Origin: Sphingopyxis terrae subsp. terrae NBRC 15098 | Lineage (GTDB): Bacteria > Pseudomonadota > Alphaproteobacteria > Sphingomonadales > Sphingomonadaceae | Length of the DNA: 64,000 bases | Direction of reading: 5' to 3' | Assembly: GCF_001598815.1 (NCBI RefSeq) | Contig: NZ_BCZQ01000006.1 | Span: forward strand, 148,553 to 212,552 | Part shown: piece by piece, positions 1-9,352 of the stretch | Position numbering within the stretch: the stretch's first letter is position 1 | Layout: the number at the start of each line of letters is the position of its first letter | Program-made: the position numbers and the translations under genes | Notes under the pieces: generated by a model | What the model was told of the DNA's origin: nothing | The model's database searches: none | Seen by the model: only the letters and a program-made list of their open reading frames with translations

Positions 1-123
1 AACCGCGTCGCAATTCGCCTCGACCCGGCATTCGAGCGCCGGCCAGTCGGCGCGATCGATCGTGCGCTCAAAGGCGCCGACCTGAAACCAGTCCTCGACA
101 TCGACCGACAGGCCGTTCTGCAT
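1..123 (-). CDS. XrtA-associated polysaccharide deacetylase (N-terminal fragment)
   Basis: The minus strand from an ATG at 123 reads 41 codons to the window edge and begins MQNGLSVDVEDWFQVGAFE. The SVDVEDWFQV start is the characteristic N-terminus of the NodB-type polysaccharide deacetylase found in exosortase-A loci (TIGR03006 family); its Asp-Glu-Asp region belongs to the metal site. The enzyme is expected to deacetylate the exopolysaccharide. It lies 45 bp downstream of the XrtA-associated ATPase on the same strand, as is usual for these loci. The rest of the gene lies outside the window. Confidence 0.8.
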   Translation of the reverse strand, partial: MQNGLSVDVEDWFQVGAFERTIDRADWPALECRVEANCDAV

Positions 124-168
124 CGTCCATCACCTCTGCCGGTCGCATAGCCGAAATCGGCGCTGCCG

Positions 169-1326
169 TCAGGCCGCCCAAACCTGCGATTTTGCGGGGT
201 TGGGGGCATTATCTGGATCGCGCTCGACCCATTCGATCAGCAGATCGAGAACCCGGCGCAGCGCTTCGTCCTGTTCGGCAATCCGCGTCTCGAGCGCCGA
301 AATCTGCGCGCGCAGCGCATCGAACTGCGCCGTATCCTGCGGAGCCGCGACTGCCGGCACAGCGGCGTCCGTCGCCGGCGCCGCGAAGGGCGCGCGCTCT
401 GCGCTTGCCACCGGCCATTCGTGCGGTGGGGCGGCGTGCGGCGCGCGCGCCGATGCAGCATGCGCCACCACTTCCTCGACGGGCAACGGCGCAAGGCTCG
501 CCTCGTCGATGCCGCGGTCCGATTCGATCTCGGCGATCACGTTGCGAACATGCTGCGCGTTGATGCGGTTGAGTTCCTCGACCGCGCCGAACAGCAGCAG
601 GCGACTGACGAGGACGTTGAGCTTGCGCGGCACGCCTTCGCTATAATCATACATCAGCTCGAAACTGTCGGGGCTGAAGCTCGGGTTGCCCGTCCAGCCC
701 ACCTTGCCGAGGCGGTGGAGGATATAGGGTTCGACCTCTTCGGGTTCCATCGGATCGAGATGATGCGTCGCGATCACGCGCTGGCGTAATTGTTCCAGCG
801 TCGGCGAATGGAAAAGCGTCTGGCGGAATTCGGGCTGGCCGAGCAGGAAAATCTGCAGCAGCGAATGGCCGCCGAGCTGGAAGTTCGACAGCATCCGCAG
901 CTCTTCGAGCGCCGAGATCGCAAGATTCTGCCCCTCGTCAACGATCAGCAGCGTGCGCCGCCCGGCGCGCGCCTGTTCGCGCAGATATTGCTCCATCGCG
1001 CGCAGCAGTTCGGCCTTGCTCTGCCCCTCCCATTCGATGCCGAATTGTTCGGCAACAAGGCGCAGCAGATCGTCGCCCTCGACCTGTGTCGACACCAGCT
1101 TGACGGCGGTCAGCCGGTTCGGATCGATCGTGTTCATCAGATGGCCGACCAGCGTCGTCTTGCCCGCGCCGACATCGCCGGTGATGACGATGAAGCCTTC
1201 ACCCTGCGCCAGCCCATAGCCAAGGTAGGACATCGCCTTGCGGTGCGTTCCGCTCTCGAAATAGAAAGCGGGATCGGGCGTCAGCTGGAACGGGCGTCCG
1301 GTGAAGCCGTAGAATTGATCGTACAT
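169..1326 (-). CDS. XrtA-associated AAA ATPase (ExeA/GspA-like)
   Basis: A 385-residue protein starting MYDQFYGFTGRPFQLTPDP, the signature start of the ExeA-like ATPase of PEP-CTERM/exosortase loci (TIGR03015). Walker A is GDVGAGKTT near residues 50-58; Walker B is LLIVDEGQNL near 130. After the ATPase core (about 270 residues) there is an Ala/Pro-rich linker and a predicted coiled coil (ISALETRIAEQDEALRRVL). The frame is open further upstream, but this ATG matches the family start and avoids overlap with the barrel gene. It is the fifth gene of the leftward export operon. Role in exopolysaccharide assembly is inferred from family context; its exact function is unknown. Confidence 0.85.
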   Translation of the reverse strand: MYDQFYGFTGRPFQLTPDPAFYFESGTHRKAMSYLGYGLAQGEGFIVITGDVGAGKTTLVGHLMNTIDPNRLTAVKLVSTQVEGDDLLRLVAEQFGIEWEGQSKAELLRAMEQYLREQARAGRRTLLIVDEGQNLAISALEELRMLSNFQLGGHSLLQIFLLGQPEFRQTLFHSPTLEQLRQRVIATHHLDPMEPEEVEPYILHRLGKVGWTGNPSFSPDSFELMYDYSEGVPRKLNVLVSRLLLFGAVEELNRINAQHVRNVIAEIESDRGIDEASLAPLPVEEVVAHAASARAPHAAPPHEWPVASAERAPFAAPATDAAVPAVAAPQDTAQFDALRAQISALETRIAEQDEALRRVLDLLIEWVERDPDNAPNPAKSQVWAA

Positions 1327-1349
1327 CGCAGTAATCCCGTTGTGCTGGA

Positions 1350-3086
1350 TCAGAAGTTGTAACGCAGACCGACGAGCGCCGATCCGATAAGCTGGCTGTT
1401 GAAGCCATCCTGGTCGAAGGCGTTGAGCCCCGCCGCCGCCGTTCCGGTCAGGCCGCGCCAGAAGCGCCGCGAATAGGCCGCGGAGATACCGGCCGACTGG
1501 ACGTCGGACGCACCGGGCGAACCATTGTCGAAATAGTTGAGGTAGCCCGAAATGCTGAGGTCCGAAGAGGAATCGAGCTGGCGCCCGGCGGAGACGAAAA
1601 GATAATAGGCCTCGTCCACCGTGCCGTTGATCGCGCCGAGTACCGATCCGGTCGGCACCAGCAGCTTGCGGCGGTCGTATCCCGCACCGACACCATAGCT
1701 CCAGCGGCCATAGCGCGACGACAGGATCGCCTGCACGCCGCTGCTGCGGAACTGCGCGGTCGTCGTATTGGCAAGCTGCGGGGCAAGGCATCCACCACTC
1801 TGCTGCCCGAAGACGCAGGCGTTCACATCGCCGCTGATCGGATTGCGTGTCGGATCGAACTGCGTCGGCAGCGCCGACAGCCCGGTGGTCAGCCCGCGCC
1901 CGAAGCTCGAAAGCCCGTCATAAACGCCAAGCTGGAACAGCGTCCTGTCGTCGGGACGATAGGCGAAGCTGCCGGTATAGACCGTGTCGCCATAGCGGCG
2001 GCCGACGCGCGCGGTCAGCGAGGTGCGCGGGCTGGGCCGCCACATCACGCCGGCATCCCAGATCAGTCCGTCGGTGTCGAACGAAAGCTGTCGCGGCTGC
2101 GACGTGTCGGTGACAAAGCGGCCGTTCGAATCGCGCACCGGCACCCCATTGGTGTCGAGCAGCGGATCGCGCTGGCTTATCTGGACCTTTTCATAGCCCA
2201 CGCCGCCCAGCAAGGCGACGCTGGGGCTGATCGGCACCGTAACGTCCGCGCGGGCATATTTGCCCTCGAACCGCTGGTCGAGCTGATTGCTGTCCTCGCG
2301 CTCATAGCCGCCCGAAACCTGCCAGCCGAAGGGCAGATCGCCCGGACGCTGGCCGAGGCTGGCCCAGGCGACATGGTTCGTCGAGCTGTCATAGGCATCG
2401 CCGACCGGAACGCCCGGTGCGAGCACCGCGGGTGTATCGATGTCGACCTTCGTATAACCGAAACGATAGCCGGCTCCGAAGTCGAGGTTGCCGATGCGCT
2501 TGGTCAGCGTCGGACCGGCATAGATGGAATAGAGATTGGCGACATTGTTCGCGCCGCCGATGAACAGGCCGCTGTCGGCGCCCCGACCGTCGGCGCGCGC
2601 ACGGGTCGCAAGCGCGCCGCCTTCGATATTGAAGCCCTGCATCAGTTCGAGGCGCGCCCGCGCGAGACCGCTGAGCACGTCTGCATCGCCGAGACCGCCC
2701 GATTCGCCGAAGCGATGTTCGTAGCGAATCGTGGCCGCCGCCTCGGCGCGGCGCGTCGCGATCACCGCATCGACCCCGGCCGCTACGGTCGTGTAGGTGA
2801 GCACGTCGCCGCCATTCTTGAGCTCGGCAGTGAGTACCTGGCCGATCTCGAGATAGGGGCTGACGTCGACCTGGCGGCGCTTCTTCTGCTTCTCGGCGCG
2901 CTTGCCGCCCTTGCGGTCGCTTTCGCCGGAGGCAGCGCCCGAAGCCGGGGCAGCATCGCTTGCGCCCGAGCCCGAGCCGGAACCGCTGTCCTGCGACCAT
3001 TGGGCCTGCGCGCCCGTCGCCGTTCCGGCGAGCAACAACGCCGCGATCGCGGCCACGCCGCGCAAATAAGTCCGGTCGCGCATCAT
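1350..3086 (-). CDS. PEP-CTERM system-associated outer membrane beta-barrel protein (TIGR03016-like)
   Basis: A 578-residue protein with a Sec signal peptide (MMRDRTYLRG then a hydrophobic stretch ending TGAQAQ) followed by a Gly/Ser and Lys-rich segment and many alternating beta strands (repeats such as YGVGAGYDRRK, FGAGYRFGY). It ends LVGLRYNF, with the C-terminal Phe typical of outer-membrane barrels. Such proteins accompany the exosortase-A exopolysaccharide locus and probably form part of the export channel. The start ATG overlaps the upstream kinase stop (ATGA), which fixes the start better than the longer open frame. Substrate unknown. Confidence 0.82.
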   Translation of the reverse strand: MMRDRTYLRGVAAIAALLLAGTATGAQAQWSQDSGSGSGSGASDAAPASGAASGESDRKGGKRAEKQKKRRQVDVSPYLEIGQVLTAELKNGGDVLTYTTVAAGVDAVIATRRAEAAATIRYEHRFGESGGLGDADVLSGLARARLELMQGFNIEGGALATRARADGRGADSGLFIGGANNVANLYSIYAGPTLTKRIGNLDFGAGYRFGYTKVDIDTPAVLAPGVPVGDAYDSSTNHVAWASLGQRPGDLPFGWQVSGGYEREDSNQLDQRFEGKYARADVTVPISPSVALLGGVGYEKVQISQRDPLLDTNGVPVRDSNGRFVTDTSQPRQLSFDTDGLIWDAGVMWRPSPRTSLTARVGRRYGDTVYTGSFAYRPDDRTLFQLGVYDGLSSFGRGLTTGLSALPTQFDPTRNPISGDVNACVFGQQSGGCLAPQLANTTTAQFRSSGVQAILSSRYGRWSYGVGAGYDRRKLLVPTGSVLGAINGTVDEAYYLFVSAGRQLDSSSDLSISGYLNYFDNGSPGASDVQSAGISAAYSRRFWRGLTGTAAAGLNAFDQDGFNSQLIGSALVGLRYNF

Positions 3087-4117
3087 GACGCGCCTCCCTG
3101 TCCGTAATAGGTGCCGAAGCGGCGGCCGCCCGGCGAGAATTTCACTCCGTTGAGGAGCAGCTGGATATGCGGGCAACCGCCCATCAGCCCGACCGCATCG
3201 CGCAGCGAGGATTCGAGCGTCTGATCGGCGCGCACCACGATGATGAGCTGGCCGACATGCCCCGCGAGCACCGCGGCCGGCGAGGCGGCGAGAACCGGCG
3301 GCGAATCGAGGATGATGATCCGCCCCGGCGCACCCTGTTCGAGCTGCGCGAGCAGCGTCTCGGTTCGGGCCGATGCGAGCAGTTCGGTGTCGTGCATATG
3401 CTGCGTACCGGCAGGCATGACCTTCAGCCCCGGAATGTCGGTCTGGATCAGGCAGTCGCCGAGCGACAGATGCGGGTCGGCCAGCGCGTCCATCAGGCCC
3501 GGCCCATCGGGCAGCCCCAGCGTTTCGAGGACGCTGGGTTTGGCGATGTCGGCATCGATCAGCAACACGTCGTGATCGGCCTCGACCGCAAGGCTGAGCG
3601 CCAGATTGACCGCGGTAAAGGTCTTTCCCTCGCCCGGATTGGCCGATGCGATCAGCACGCGGTGACCGCGCGGCACGACGGGACGGTTGGCGGTGCCCGC
3701 GAAGTTGCGAATGATCTCGCGCTTCACGATACGATATTCTTCCGCGATGCCGGTGACCGGCGCGCCAGGTACCACCATCCCGCGCGCGGCGAGCCGCTCG
3801 CGATCGATCTTGCCCTGCCGGTTCGCGACGATCGCCGGGGCGGCGCGCGCCACCTCCTTGCGCGGCGATGCCTTTGCCGCGGGCGTGGAGGTGGATGGGG
3901 GCGTCGCTTCGACCGCCGGTGCCGGCGCATCGGGCGGCAGGATTTCGGGCTGCGGCGCTTCGGCAGCGGGCTTCGCCTTCTTCGCCTTGCGCTCGGGTTC
4001 GGGCGGAAGCTGCGAGACGTCGATCGTCGGCGCATGCTTCGCCGGGTCAAGGCCGAACATGTCGGCCGCGCGTTCGAGCAGCGAGGGCTGGCGCTTGACG
4101 GGGCGTTGGTCGTTCAT
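3083..4117 (-). CDS. XrtA-associated tyrosine autokinase (BY-kinase)
   Basis: A bacterial tyrosine kinase of about 344 residues. A long Ala/Pro/Lys-rich N-terminal region (1-100) precedes the ATPase: Walker A ASANPGEGKT near 158-167, Walker A-prime LLIDAD near 185-190 and Walker B IILDSPP near 250. It pairs with the Wzz-like protein encoded just upstream and controls polysaccharide chain length by autophosphorylation. The tail has only a short Tyr pair (FGTYYGQ) instead of a long tyrosine cluster. The ATG at 4117 has a good GAGGA site; a GTG at 4135, overlapping the upstream stop, is the alternative start. Confidence 0.84.
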   Translation of the reverse strand: MNDQRPVKRQPSLLERAADMFGLDPAKHAPTIDVSQLPPEPERKAKKAKPAAEAPQPEILPPDAPAPAVEATPPSTSTPAAKASPRKEVARAAPAIVANRQGKIDRERLAARGMVVPGAPVTGIAEEYRIVKREIIRNFAGTANRPVVPRGHRVLIASANPGEGKTFTAVNLALSLAVEADHDVLLIDADIAKPSVLETLGLPDGPGLMDALADPHLSLGDCLIQTDIPGLKVMPAGTQHMHDTELLASARTETLLAQLEQGAPGRIIILDSPPVLAASPAAVLAGHVGQLIIVVRADQTLESSLRDAVGLMGGCPHIQLLLNGVKFSPGGRRFGTYYGQGGAS

Positions 4118-4131
4118 GTCCTTTTCCTCGC

Positions 4132-5667
4132 TCACGCGACCATGCCACGCTGGACGAACTCGGCGACCAGCAGCAGCGCATAGAGGCCGACGAGCGCCGC
4201 GCCCCCGCCGGCAAGCCAGACAAGCCGCTTGCGCCGCTCGACATGCCGGTCGGGCGTCACGACCTCGGTGATCGATCCGATGACCGGAAGTCCGCTCGCG
4301 CGCTCAAGCTTCGCGGCGGTGGCATAGCTTGTGCGCACCTGCGCCAGGCCAAAGGCCGCGCCGATGCCGCCGCCGATCCCGGCGAGCAGGACGAGTGTCA
4401 GGAACAGCGGGCGATTGGGCGCCGCAGGGCTGGTCGGCTTCGACGGCGGATCGAGCAATTCGATCCGGATCGCGTCGGTTTCGGTCTGCACATCGCCGCG
4501 CAACCGCACCTGTTCGCGCTGCGCGAGCAGTTTGTCATACTGCGCCTTTTGCGCCGTATATTCGCCGTTGATCCGGTCATATTCCGCGGCAATGCCCGGG
4601 TTCTGGATCTGCTGCGAGGTGATGCGCGCGATGTCGCCAGTGAGCTGCGCCTTGCGCGCCGACAGCGCGCTGACGGTCGCCTGCCGCTCGGCGCGCATCG
4701 CGGCCAGCGACGAATAGGCGGGGTTCTGCATCCCGCCGCCACCGCCATTGCCTTCGCGGTCGGCCTGCGCCTTGAGCGAGGCGATCTGACTCTTGAGCGC
4801 GATGACATCGGGGTGCGCGTCGGTCAGCCCGCGTGCGCGCATCGATGCAAGCTCGTTCTGTGCGCCCGCAAGTTGCTGCCGCGCGACGCCGCCGCCGACA
4901 CCGCCTGCGCCCGGCACCGTCGCGGGGGTCGAGGCGAGCTGGCCGTTGGCGGCCGCCAGCGCCGCCTGCGCCGCAACCAGTTGTGTTTCGATCTGGCTGA
5001 GTTCGGCGCGCGCCGCATCGACGCGCTGGGCGGGCGATCCGGCACCGCCCGGAATCAGGCCGATATTCTGCGCCTCGAACGCGGCGCGCCGCGCCTCGAT
5101 CTCGCGCAGCGATTTTTCGCGGTCAGCGATCTGCGAATCCAGGAATTTCAGCCCCTCGCGCGCATCGACGCGCCCCCCGCGCAGCTGATCGTCGCGAAAG
5201 ACGGTGATCAGGCTGTCAAGCACACCGCTCGCCAGCTTGGCATTGTCGGCGTCCGACAGGCTGCCGATGCCGACGCTAGAGGTGATTTCGAAGATATTAT
5301 CCTGCTGCGGCACGATCTTGATATTCTTTTGCAGCATCGCGACCGCACCGGCTTTCTCACGCTCGCCCGCACCCGCCGGGATCAGGCCGGTGGTCGTCGC
5401 GACTTTCTCCAGATTGCGCGCGCTGGTCAGCGTTTCGCGAATCTGGTCGATCTGCTGGCGCCCGCCAAAGGATCCGCCCTGCGCATCGTCGGGCAGGATC
5501 TGGTTCACATCGACGAGCAGGCGCGCGCGGCTGTCATAGCGGTTCGGGATCGACGCGATCGCCAGCCAGCCGAGGATGCAAATGCCCCAGGCGACCGCGA
5601 GCACGAGCCAGCGCCGCGTCCAGACGCTGTGCACCGCAACCCGGAATTCGTCATAAAGGCCGTTCAT
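4132..5667 (-). CDS. XrtA system polysaccharide chain-length determinant (Wzz/GNVR family)
   Basis: A 511-residue polysaccharide co-polymerase. It has a transmembrane helix near residues 20-38, a long periplasmic coiled-coil region, a Pro-rich motif (LLDPPSKPTSPAAPNRP) just before a second helix near 425-445, and a further C-terminal helix near 485-505. This matches the TIGR03007 group of exosortase loci. A Gly-rich insert interrupts the coiled coil. It partners with the kinase encoded immediately downstream, whose GTG alternative start overlaps this stop codon. It sets the length of the exported chain in the inner membrane. Confidence 0.86.
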   Translation of the reverse strand: MNGLYDEFRVAVHSVWTRRWLVLAVAWGICILGWLAIASIPNRYDSRARLLVDVNQILPDDAQGGSFGGRQQIDQIRETLTSARNLEKVATTTGLIPAGAGEREKAGAVAMLQKNIKIVPQQDNIFEITSSVGIGSLSDADNAKLASGVLDSLITVFRDDQLRGGRVDAREGLKFLDSQIADREKSLREIEARRAAFEAQNIGLIPGGAGSPAQRVDAARAELSQIETQLVAAQAALAAANGQLASTPATVPGAGGVGGGVARQQLAGAQNELASMRARGLTDAHPDVIALKSQIASLKAQADREGNGGGGGMQNPAYSSLAAMRAERQATVSALSARKAQLTGDIARITSQQIQNPGIAAEYDRINGEYTAQKAQYDKLLAQREQVRLRGDVQTETDAIRIELLDPPSKPTSPAAPNRPLFLTLVLLAGIGGGIGAAFGLAQVRTSYATAAKLERASGLPVIGSITEVVTPDRHVERRKRLVWLAGGGAALVGLYALLLVAEFVQRGMVA

Positions 5668-5720
5668 CGCTTGTCGTCAGTCCTTGCTGGGCAGTGGCGG
5701 TCGGGGGCGCATGCGCGCCG

Positions 5721-6377
5721 TCAGAACATGCTTTCGGGGATGATGATGACGTCGCCCGGCTGAAGCTTGACGTTCGCCTTGATGTCGCCGCGCTTGATCA
5801 GGTCGTTGAGGCGAAGCCCATATTCATGCTGCTTGCCGCTGCCCTTGTCGAAGCGGACGAGCCGCGCCTTGTTGCCAGCGGCATAGTCGCCGAGTCCGCC
5901 GACCGCGATCATCGCGTCGAGGACGGTCATATTCGCGCGATAGGGGATCGACGCCGGCTTTTCGGTCGCGCCCACGACACGCACCTGCTGCGAGAAGGTG
6001 CTGTTGAAGCTGGTGACGATCACGCTGACGATGGGATCGGTGATATATTGGCTGAGCGCGAGCTTGATGTCCTGCTGAAGCATCGTCGGCGTCTTGCCGA
6101 CCGCGGGCATATCGGTGATCAGCGGCGTGGTGATCCGGCCGTCGGGGCGCACCTGCACCTTGCCGCCGAGTTCGGGGTTGCGCCACACGAAGATCTGCAA
6201 CTCGTCGAGCGGCCCGATGATATATTCCTCGCCCGGTCCTTCCTGGTTCGCGACGAAATTGGCGCTGGGAAGCTGCGGCGCGGTGGTGCCGGCCCCCATG
6301 CACCCGGTCAGCGCGGTCGCGGCGATGCCGGAAATCAGCGCGGCGCGGGCGGCGCGAAGCGAGGGGAAGGACGTCAT
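5721..6377 (-). CDS. Polysaccharide export lipoprotein (Wza-like, XrtA locus)
   Basis: A 218-residue lipoprotein: a short signal peptide ends in the lipobox LTGC (Cys near residue 27). The mature part has the polysaccharide export (PES) domain (YIIGPLDELQIFVWRNPEL) and SLBB-type folds (TVLDAMIAVGGLGDYAAGN). It should form the outer-membrane exit pore. The ATG at 6377 was chosen because it gives a clean signal peptide and has AAGGTG upstream; the longer open frame has no such features. It is the first gene of the leftward operon, so the promoter must lie in 6378-6561. Confidence 0.87.
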   Translation of the reverse strand: MTSFPSLRAARAALISGIAATALTGCMGAGTTAPQLPSANFVANQEGPGEEYIIGPLDELQIFVWRNPELGGKVQVRPDGRITTPLITDMPAVGKTPTMLQQDIKLALSQYITDPIVSVIVTSFNSTFSQQVRVVGATEKPASIPYRANMTVLDAMIAVGGLGDYAAGNKARLVRFDKGSGKQHEYGLRLNDLIKRGDIKANVKLQPGDVIIIPESMF

Positions 6378-6519
6378 GTTCAATTCACCTTTCGAGCGGA
6401 CGGGTGCCGCCGCGGCGCCAATCCCCGCAGCAACAGCCAATGCGTCAGGGTCAGCCATGCTGGAAAAGGGTGAACATACCGTTAGTATTGGGATAAGTTG
6501 TGTCCGCGCTTGTCGCACA

Positions 6520-6538
6520 TTGTGCCGCTTCGGCACAA
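6520..6538. promoter_or_regulatory. Perfect inverted repeat in the leader region of the export operon
   Basis: TTGTGCCG, a 3-base loop (CTT) and CGGCACAA form a perfect 8-bp stem in the 184-bp gap before the export operon. No clear T-run follows on the minus strand, so a simple terminator for the decarboxylase gene is not well supported. It could be an operator or a leader hairpin. Confidence 0.4.
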
Positions 6539-6561
6539 AATTTAACCGCGTTCGGTAAGGT

Positions 6562-7791
6562 TCAGACGAGCATCTCGTGCGCCGGCCCCTGCCCGAGGAA
6601 TGCAGCGGGGCTCGCCGAGGCGCCATAGGCGCCCGCCTGGAACAGCGCGATCAGATCGCCGACATCGGCGCGCGGCAAGCCAACCTGATCGCCCAGCCGG
6701 TCGAGCGGGGTGCACAGACAGCCAACGACCGACACGGTTTCGACGGCCTCGCGGCCGAACCGGCCGGCAACCGCGATCGGATAGTTACGCCGGATCACCG
6801 TCCCGAAATTGCCGCTCGCGGCGAGTTGGTGATGCAGTCCTCCGTCGGTGACGACGAAGGTTTCCCCGTGGCTGACTTTCCGGTCGACGACGCGCGTGAG
6901 ATAGACCCCGGCCTCGGCGACGAGCCAGCGGCCAAGTTCCATCGCAAAGCCGCTCTCTGCCAGCGCGGCCCCTCGCGCGCCGAGCGTTTCGGCTAGCCGC
7001 GCGCCGACCGTCGCAGCGTCGACCGCGCGGTCGCCGGGGAAATAGGGAACCCCCATGCCGCCGCCCAGGTTGACGAGCGGCGGGGCGGCGCCGACCGCCT
7101 CCGCAAGCCGCGCCGCGAGCGCGACCGTCTGCGCCTGCGTATCAGCGATCGCATCGGCATCAAGTGCCTGCGATCCTGCGAAAATATGAAAGCCGCGCCA
7201 ATCGGCGCCGGCATCGATCAGCGTGCGGACCAGCGCCGGCACCGCGTCGGCATCGACCCCGAACGGCTTGGCGCCGCCCCCCATTTTCATGCCCGATCCC
7301 TTGAGATCAAAGTCGGGATTGACGCGCACTGCGAGCCGGGGCCGCGTCCCGATACGGTCGGCAATGGCCAGCGCCCGTGCCCCCTCCCCCGCCGATTCAA
7401 GATTGAGCGTCGCGCCCGCCGCAATCGCCGCTTCCAGTTCGCGGTCGCGCTTCCCGGGGCCGGCGAAGCTGATGTGTTCGGCCGCCATGCCGCTCGCGAG
7501 TGCCAGCGCCAATTCCCCGCCGGATGCAACGTCGAACCCGTCGACGATGGTCGCCATATGCGCAAGCAGCGGCGCGAAGGGATTGGCCTTCATCGCATAA
7601 TGGAGCTGCACCCCACCGGGCATTGCGGCGCGCCATTCGGCGGCGCGCGCGGTCAGCATCGCGCGGTCATAGACAAAGAGCGGCGTGTCGCCCGCGGCCT
7701 CGGCGAGGGCATCGGCGCGCCGGCCCCCGATGCGCAGCATGCCGTCGGCGTCAGCAGCAAAGCCGGGCGGGATCGGGCCGTGCGGCTTCAT
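6562..7791 (-). CDS. Pyridoxal-dependent decarboxylase, exosortase A system-associated
   Basis: A 409-residue fold-type III PLP decarboxylase resembling ornithine/diaminopimelate decarboxylases. The PLP lysine is in LHYAMKANPF (Lys68), and a glycine-rich phosphate loop (LVNLGGGMGVPY) follows further on. It matches the TIGR03099 group of XrtA loci. Start ATG overlaps the stop of the acyl-CoA ligase (ATGA), so the two are translationally coupled. It presumably makes an amine or amino-acid derivative used with the ligase and carrier protein of this locus, but the substrate is unknown. The ORF is open upstream, but that stretch lies inside the ligase gene. Confidence 0.86.
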   Translation of the reverse strand: MKPHGPIPPGFAADADGMLRIGGRRADALAEAAGDTPLFVYDRAMLTARAAEWRAAMPGGVQLHYAMKANPFAPLLAHMATIVDGFDVASGGELALALASGMAAEHISFAGPGKRDRELEAAIAAGATLNLESAGEGARALAIADRIGTRPRLAVRVNPDFDLKGSGMKMGGGAKPFGVDADAVPALVRTLIDAGADWRGFHIFAGSQALDADAIADTQAQTVALAARLAEAVGAAPPLVNLGGGMGVPYFPGDRAVDAATVGARLAETLGARGAALAESGFAMELGRWLVAEAGVYLTRVVDRKVSHGETFVVTDGGLHHQLAASGNFGTVIRRNYPIAVAGRFGREAVETVSVVGCLCTPLDRLGDQVGLPRADVGDLIALFQAGAYGASASPAAFLGQGPAHEMLV

Positions 7792-9317
7792 GCCGCCACC
7801 CCTGCACCCCATTCGGCCGCGATCGCGACGCGGTCGAGCTTGCCATTGGGATTGCGCGGCAGCGCCTCGCGCCACTCCACGGCCTTGGGCTGCATGAAGT
7901 TGGGGAGCGTCCGGCGCAGTTCGGCGGCGAACGCCTCGCGGTCCGCATCGGCCTTGCCGCGCACGATCAACTGGATCGCAGCGCCCAGCCGCGCGTCGGG
8001 CACGCCGAAGGCGACGGCTTCATAGACCATGCCAGTGGCGACGGCGGCATCCTCGACCTCGGTCGGGCTGACCCGGTTGCCCGCGGTCTTGATCATCGCA
8101 TCGTCGCGGCCGACGAAATAGAGCAGACCATCGCCATCGCGGCGCACCGTGTCGCCCGACCAGACAGCGGTGCCGCCCCACGTCGATGCCGCAGGCGCTG
8201 CGCGGAACCGCTCGGCGGTGCGTTCGGCATCGCGCCAATAGCCCTGCGCGACGAGGGGTCCGCAATGGACGAGCTCGCCCGCTTCGCCATCGGCGGTGAT
8301 GCTGCCATCGGGGCGGCAGACGAGAATTTCGGCGTGCGGAATGGCACGGCCCATCGAGGTCGGATGCGCCGCGACCAACTCCGGGTCGAGCCAGGTCGAC
8401 CGGAACGCTTCGGTCAGGCCGTACATCGGATAAATATCGGCCTCGACAAAAGTCGCGCGCATCGCGTCGATCAGCGACGGCGTCAGTGCGCCGCCGCTGT
8501 TGGTAAGGCGGCGCAGCGATGCGGCGACATCCACCGGCCAATCGACCTCGACCAGTTGCACCCATAAGGGCGGGACCCCGGCGAGCGTCGTCGCGCCGTG
8601 CCGCGCCACCGCCTTCACCACATCGCGCGGCGCCAGATAATCGAGCGGCGCCGCCGCCGCACCTGCATACCAGGCCGAAAGAAGCTGGCTCTGGCCATAA
8701 TCGAAGCTGAAAGGCAGCACCGCCAGCACGCGATCATCGGCGCCAAGCGCCAGATAGGTCGCGACACTCTCGGCACCGAGCCACAGATTGGCGTGACTGA
8801 GCATCACGCCCTTGGGCCGTCCGGTCGATCCGCTGGTATAGAGAATGGCGACCAGATCGCCGGGATCGCCCGCCGAAGGGGGCAAGCGCTCCGGATGGCC
8901 GTCGATCGCCGCCTCGACCGCAGTCAGATCGCGCAGCGCACAGCCGCCGGGAAGGCCGTCGCCCAGCATGTCGGCCCGCGCGCGATTGGTAAGCAACAGC
9001 GCTGCGCCACTGTCGGCCAGAATATGCGCGACCTGCGGTGCCTTCAGCAGCGGATTGACCGGCACATGGATCAGCCCGGCGCGCGCCGCGGCGAGCGGCA
9101 TCAGGCAGGCAGCGCGCGTCTTTGCGCTCCAGCTCGCCACCCGGTCGCCGGGCCGGGCGCCCGCGGCGCTCAGCCATGCCGCTAGCCGGCCGACACCCGC
9201 ATCGAGATCGGCAAACGACATCGGCGCGTCGCCGATGAGCAGCGCAGGCGCATCGGCCGCGCCGCGCAGCGCGAGATGGTCGAGGGGGTATGAGGGCGGG
9301 TTTTCGGCTTTGGTCAT
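7788..9317 (-). CDS. AMP-forming acyl-CoA ligase, exosortase A system-associated
   Basis: A 509-residue adenylate-forming enzyme. The P-loop-like motif ILYTSGSTGRPKGVMLSH lies near 158-175, the YGLTEAFRSTW motif in the middle, and the C-terminal subdomain includes FVGRDDAMIKTAGNRVSP and the catalytic lysine region NPNGKLDR. It belongs to the TIGR03098 group and may activate an acid for loading onto the small acyl carrier protein encoded divergently at 10351. Start at 9317 is the only convincing ATG; the FemAB gene starts 36 bp away on the other strand, giving a compact divergent promoter. Confidence 0.87.
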   Translation of the reverse strand: MTKAENPPSYPLDHLALRGAADAPALLIGDAPMSFADLDAGVGRLAAWLSAAGARPGDRVASWSAKTRAACLMPLAAARAGLIHVPVNPLLKAPQVAHILADSGAALLLTNRARADMLGDGLPGGCALRDLTAVEAAIDGHPERLPPSAGDPGDLVAILYTSGSTGRPKGVMLSHANLWLGAESVATYLALGADDRVLAVLPFSFDYGQSQLLSAWYAGAAAAPLDYLAPRDVVKAVARHGATTLAGVPPLWVQLVEVDWPVDVAASLRRLTNSGGALTPSLIDAMRATFVEADIYPMYGLTEAFRSTWLDPELVAAHPTSMGRAIPHAEILVCRPDGSITADGEAGELVHCGPLVAQGYWRDAERTAERFRAAPAASTWGGTAVWSGDTVRRDGDGLLYFVGRDDAMIKTAGNRVSPTEVEDAAVATGMVYEAVAFGVPDARLGAAIQLIVRGKADADREAFAAELRRTLPNFMQPKAVEWREALPRNPNGKLDRVAIAAEWGAGVAA

Positions 9318-9352
9318 CGGCTGTTAGGACAGTGGTGATAGAGCGCCGCACC

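Noticed and set aside
4243..5763. A 506-codon plus-strand ORF opposite the chain-length determinant gene
   Set aside because: It is Arg/Asp/Gly-rich without motifs, and lies exactly antisense to a well-supported Wzz-family gene in a high-GC genome.
6378..6561. A sigma-54 promoter before the exopolysaccharide export operon
   Set aside because: A GG...GC pair is visible, but the spacing is eight bases instead of ten.
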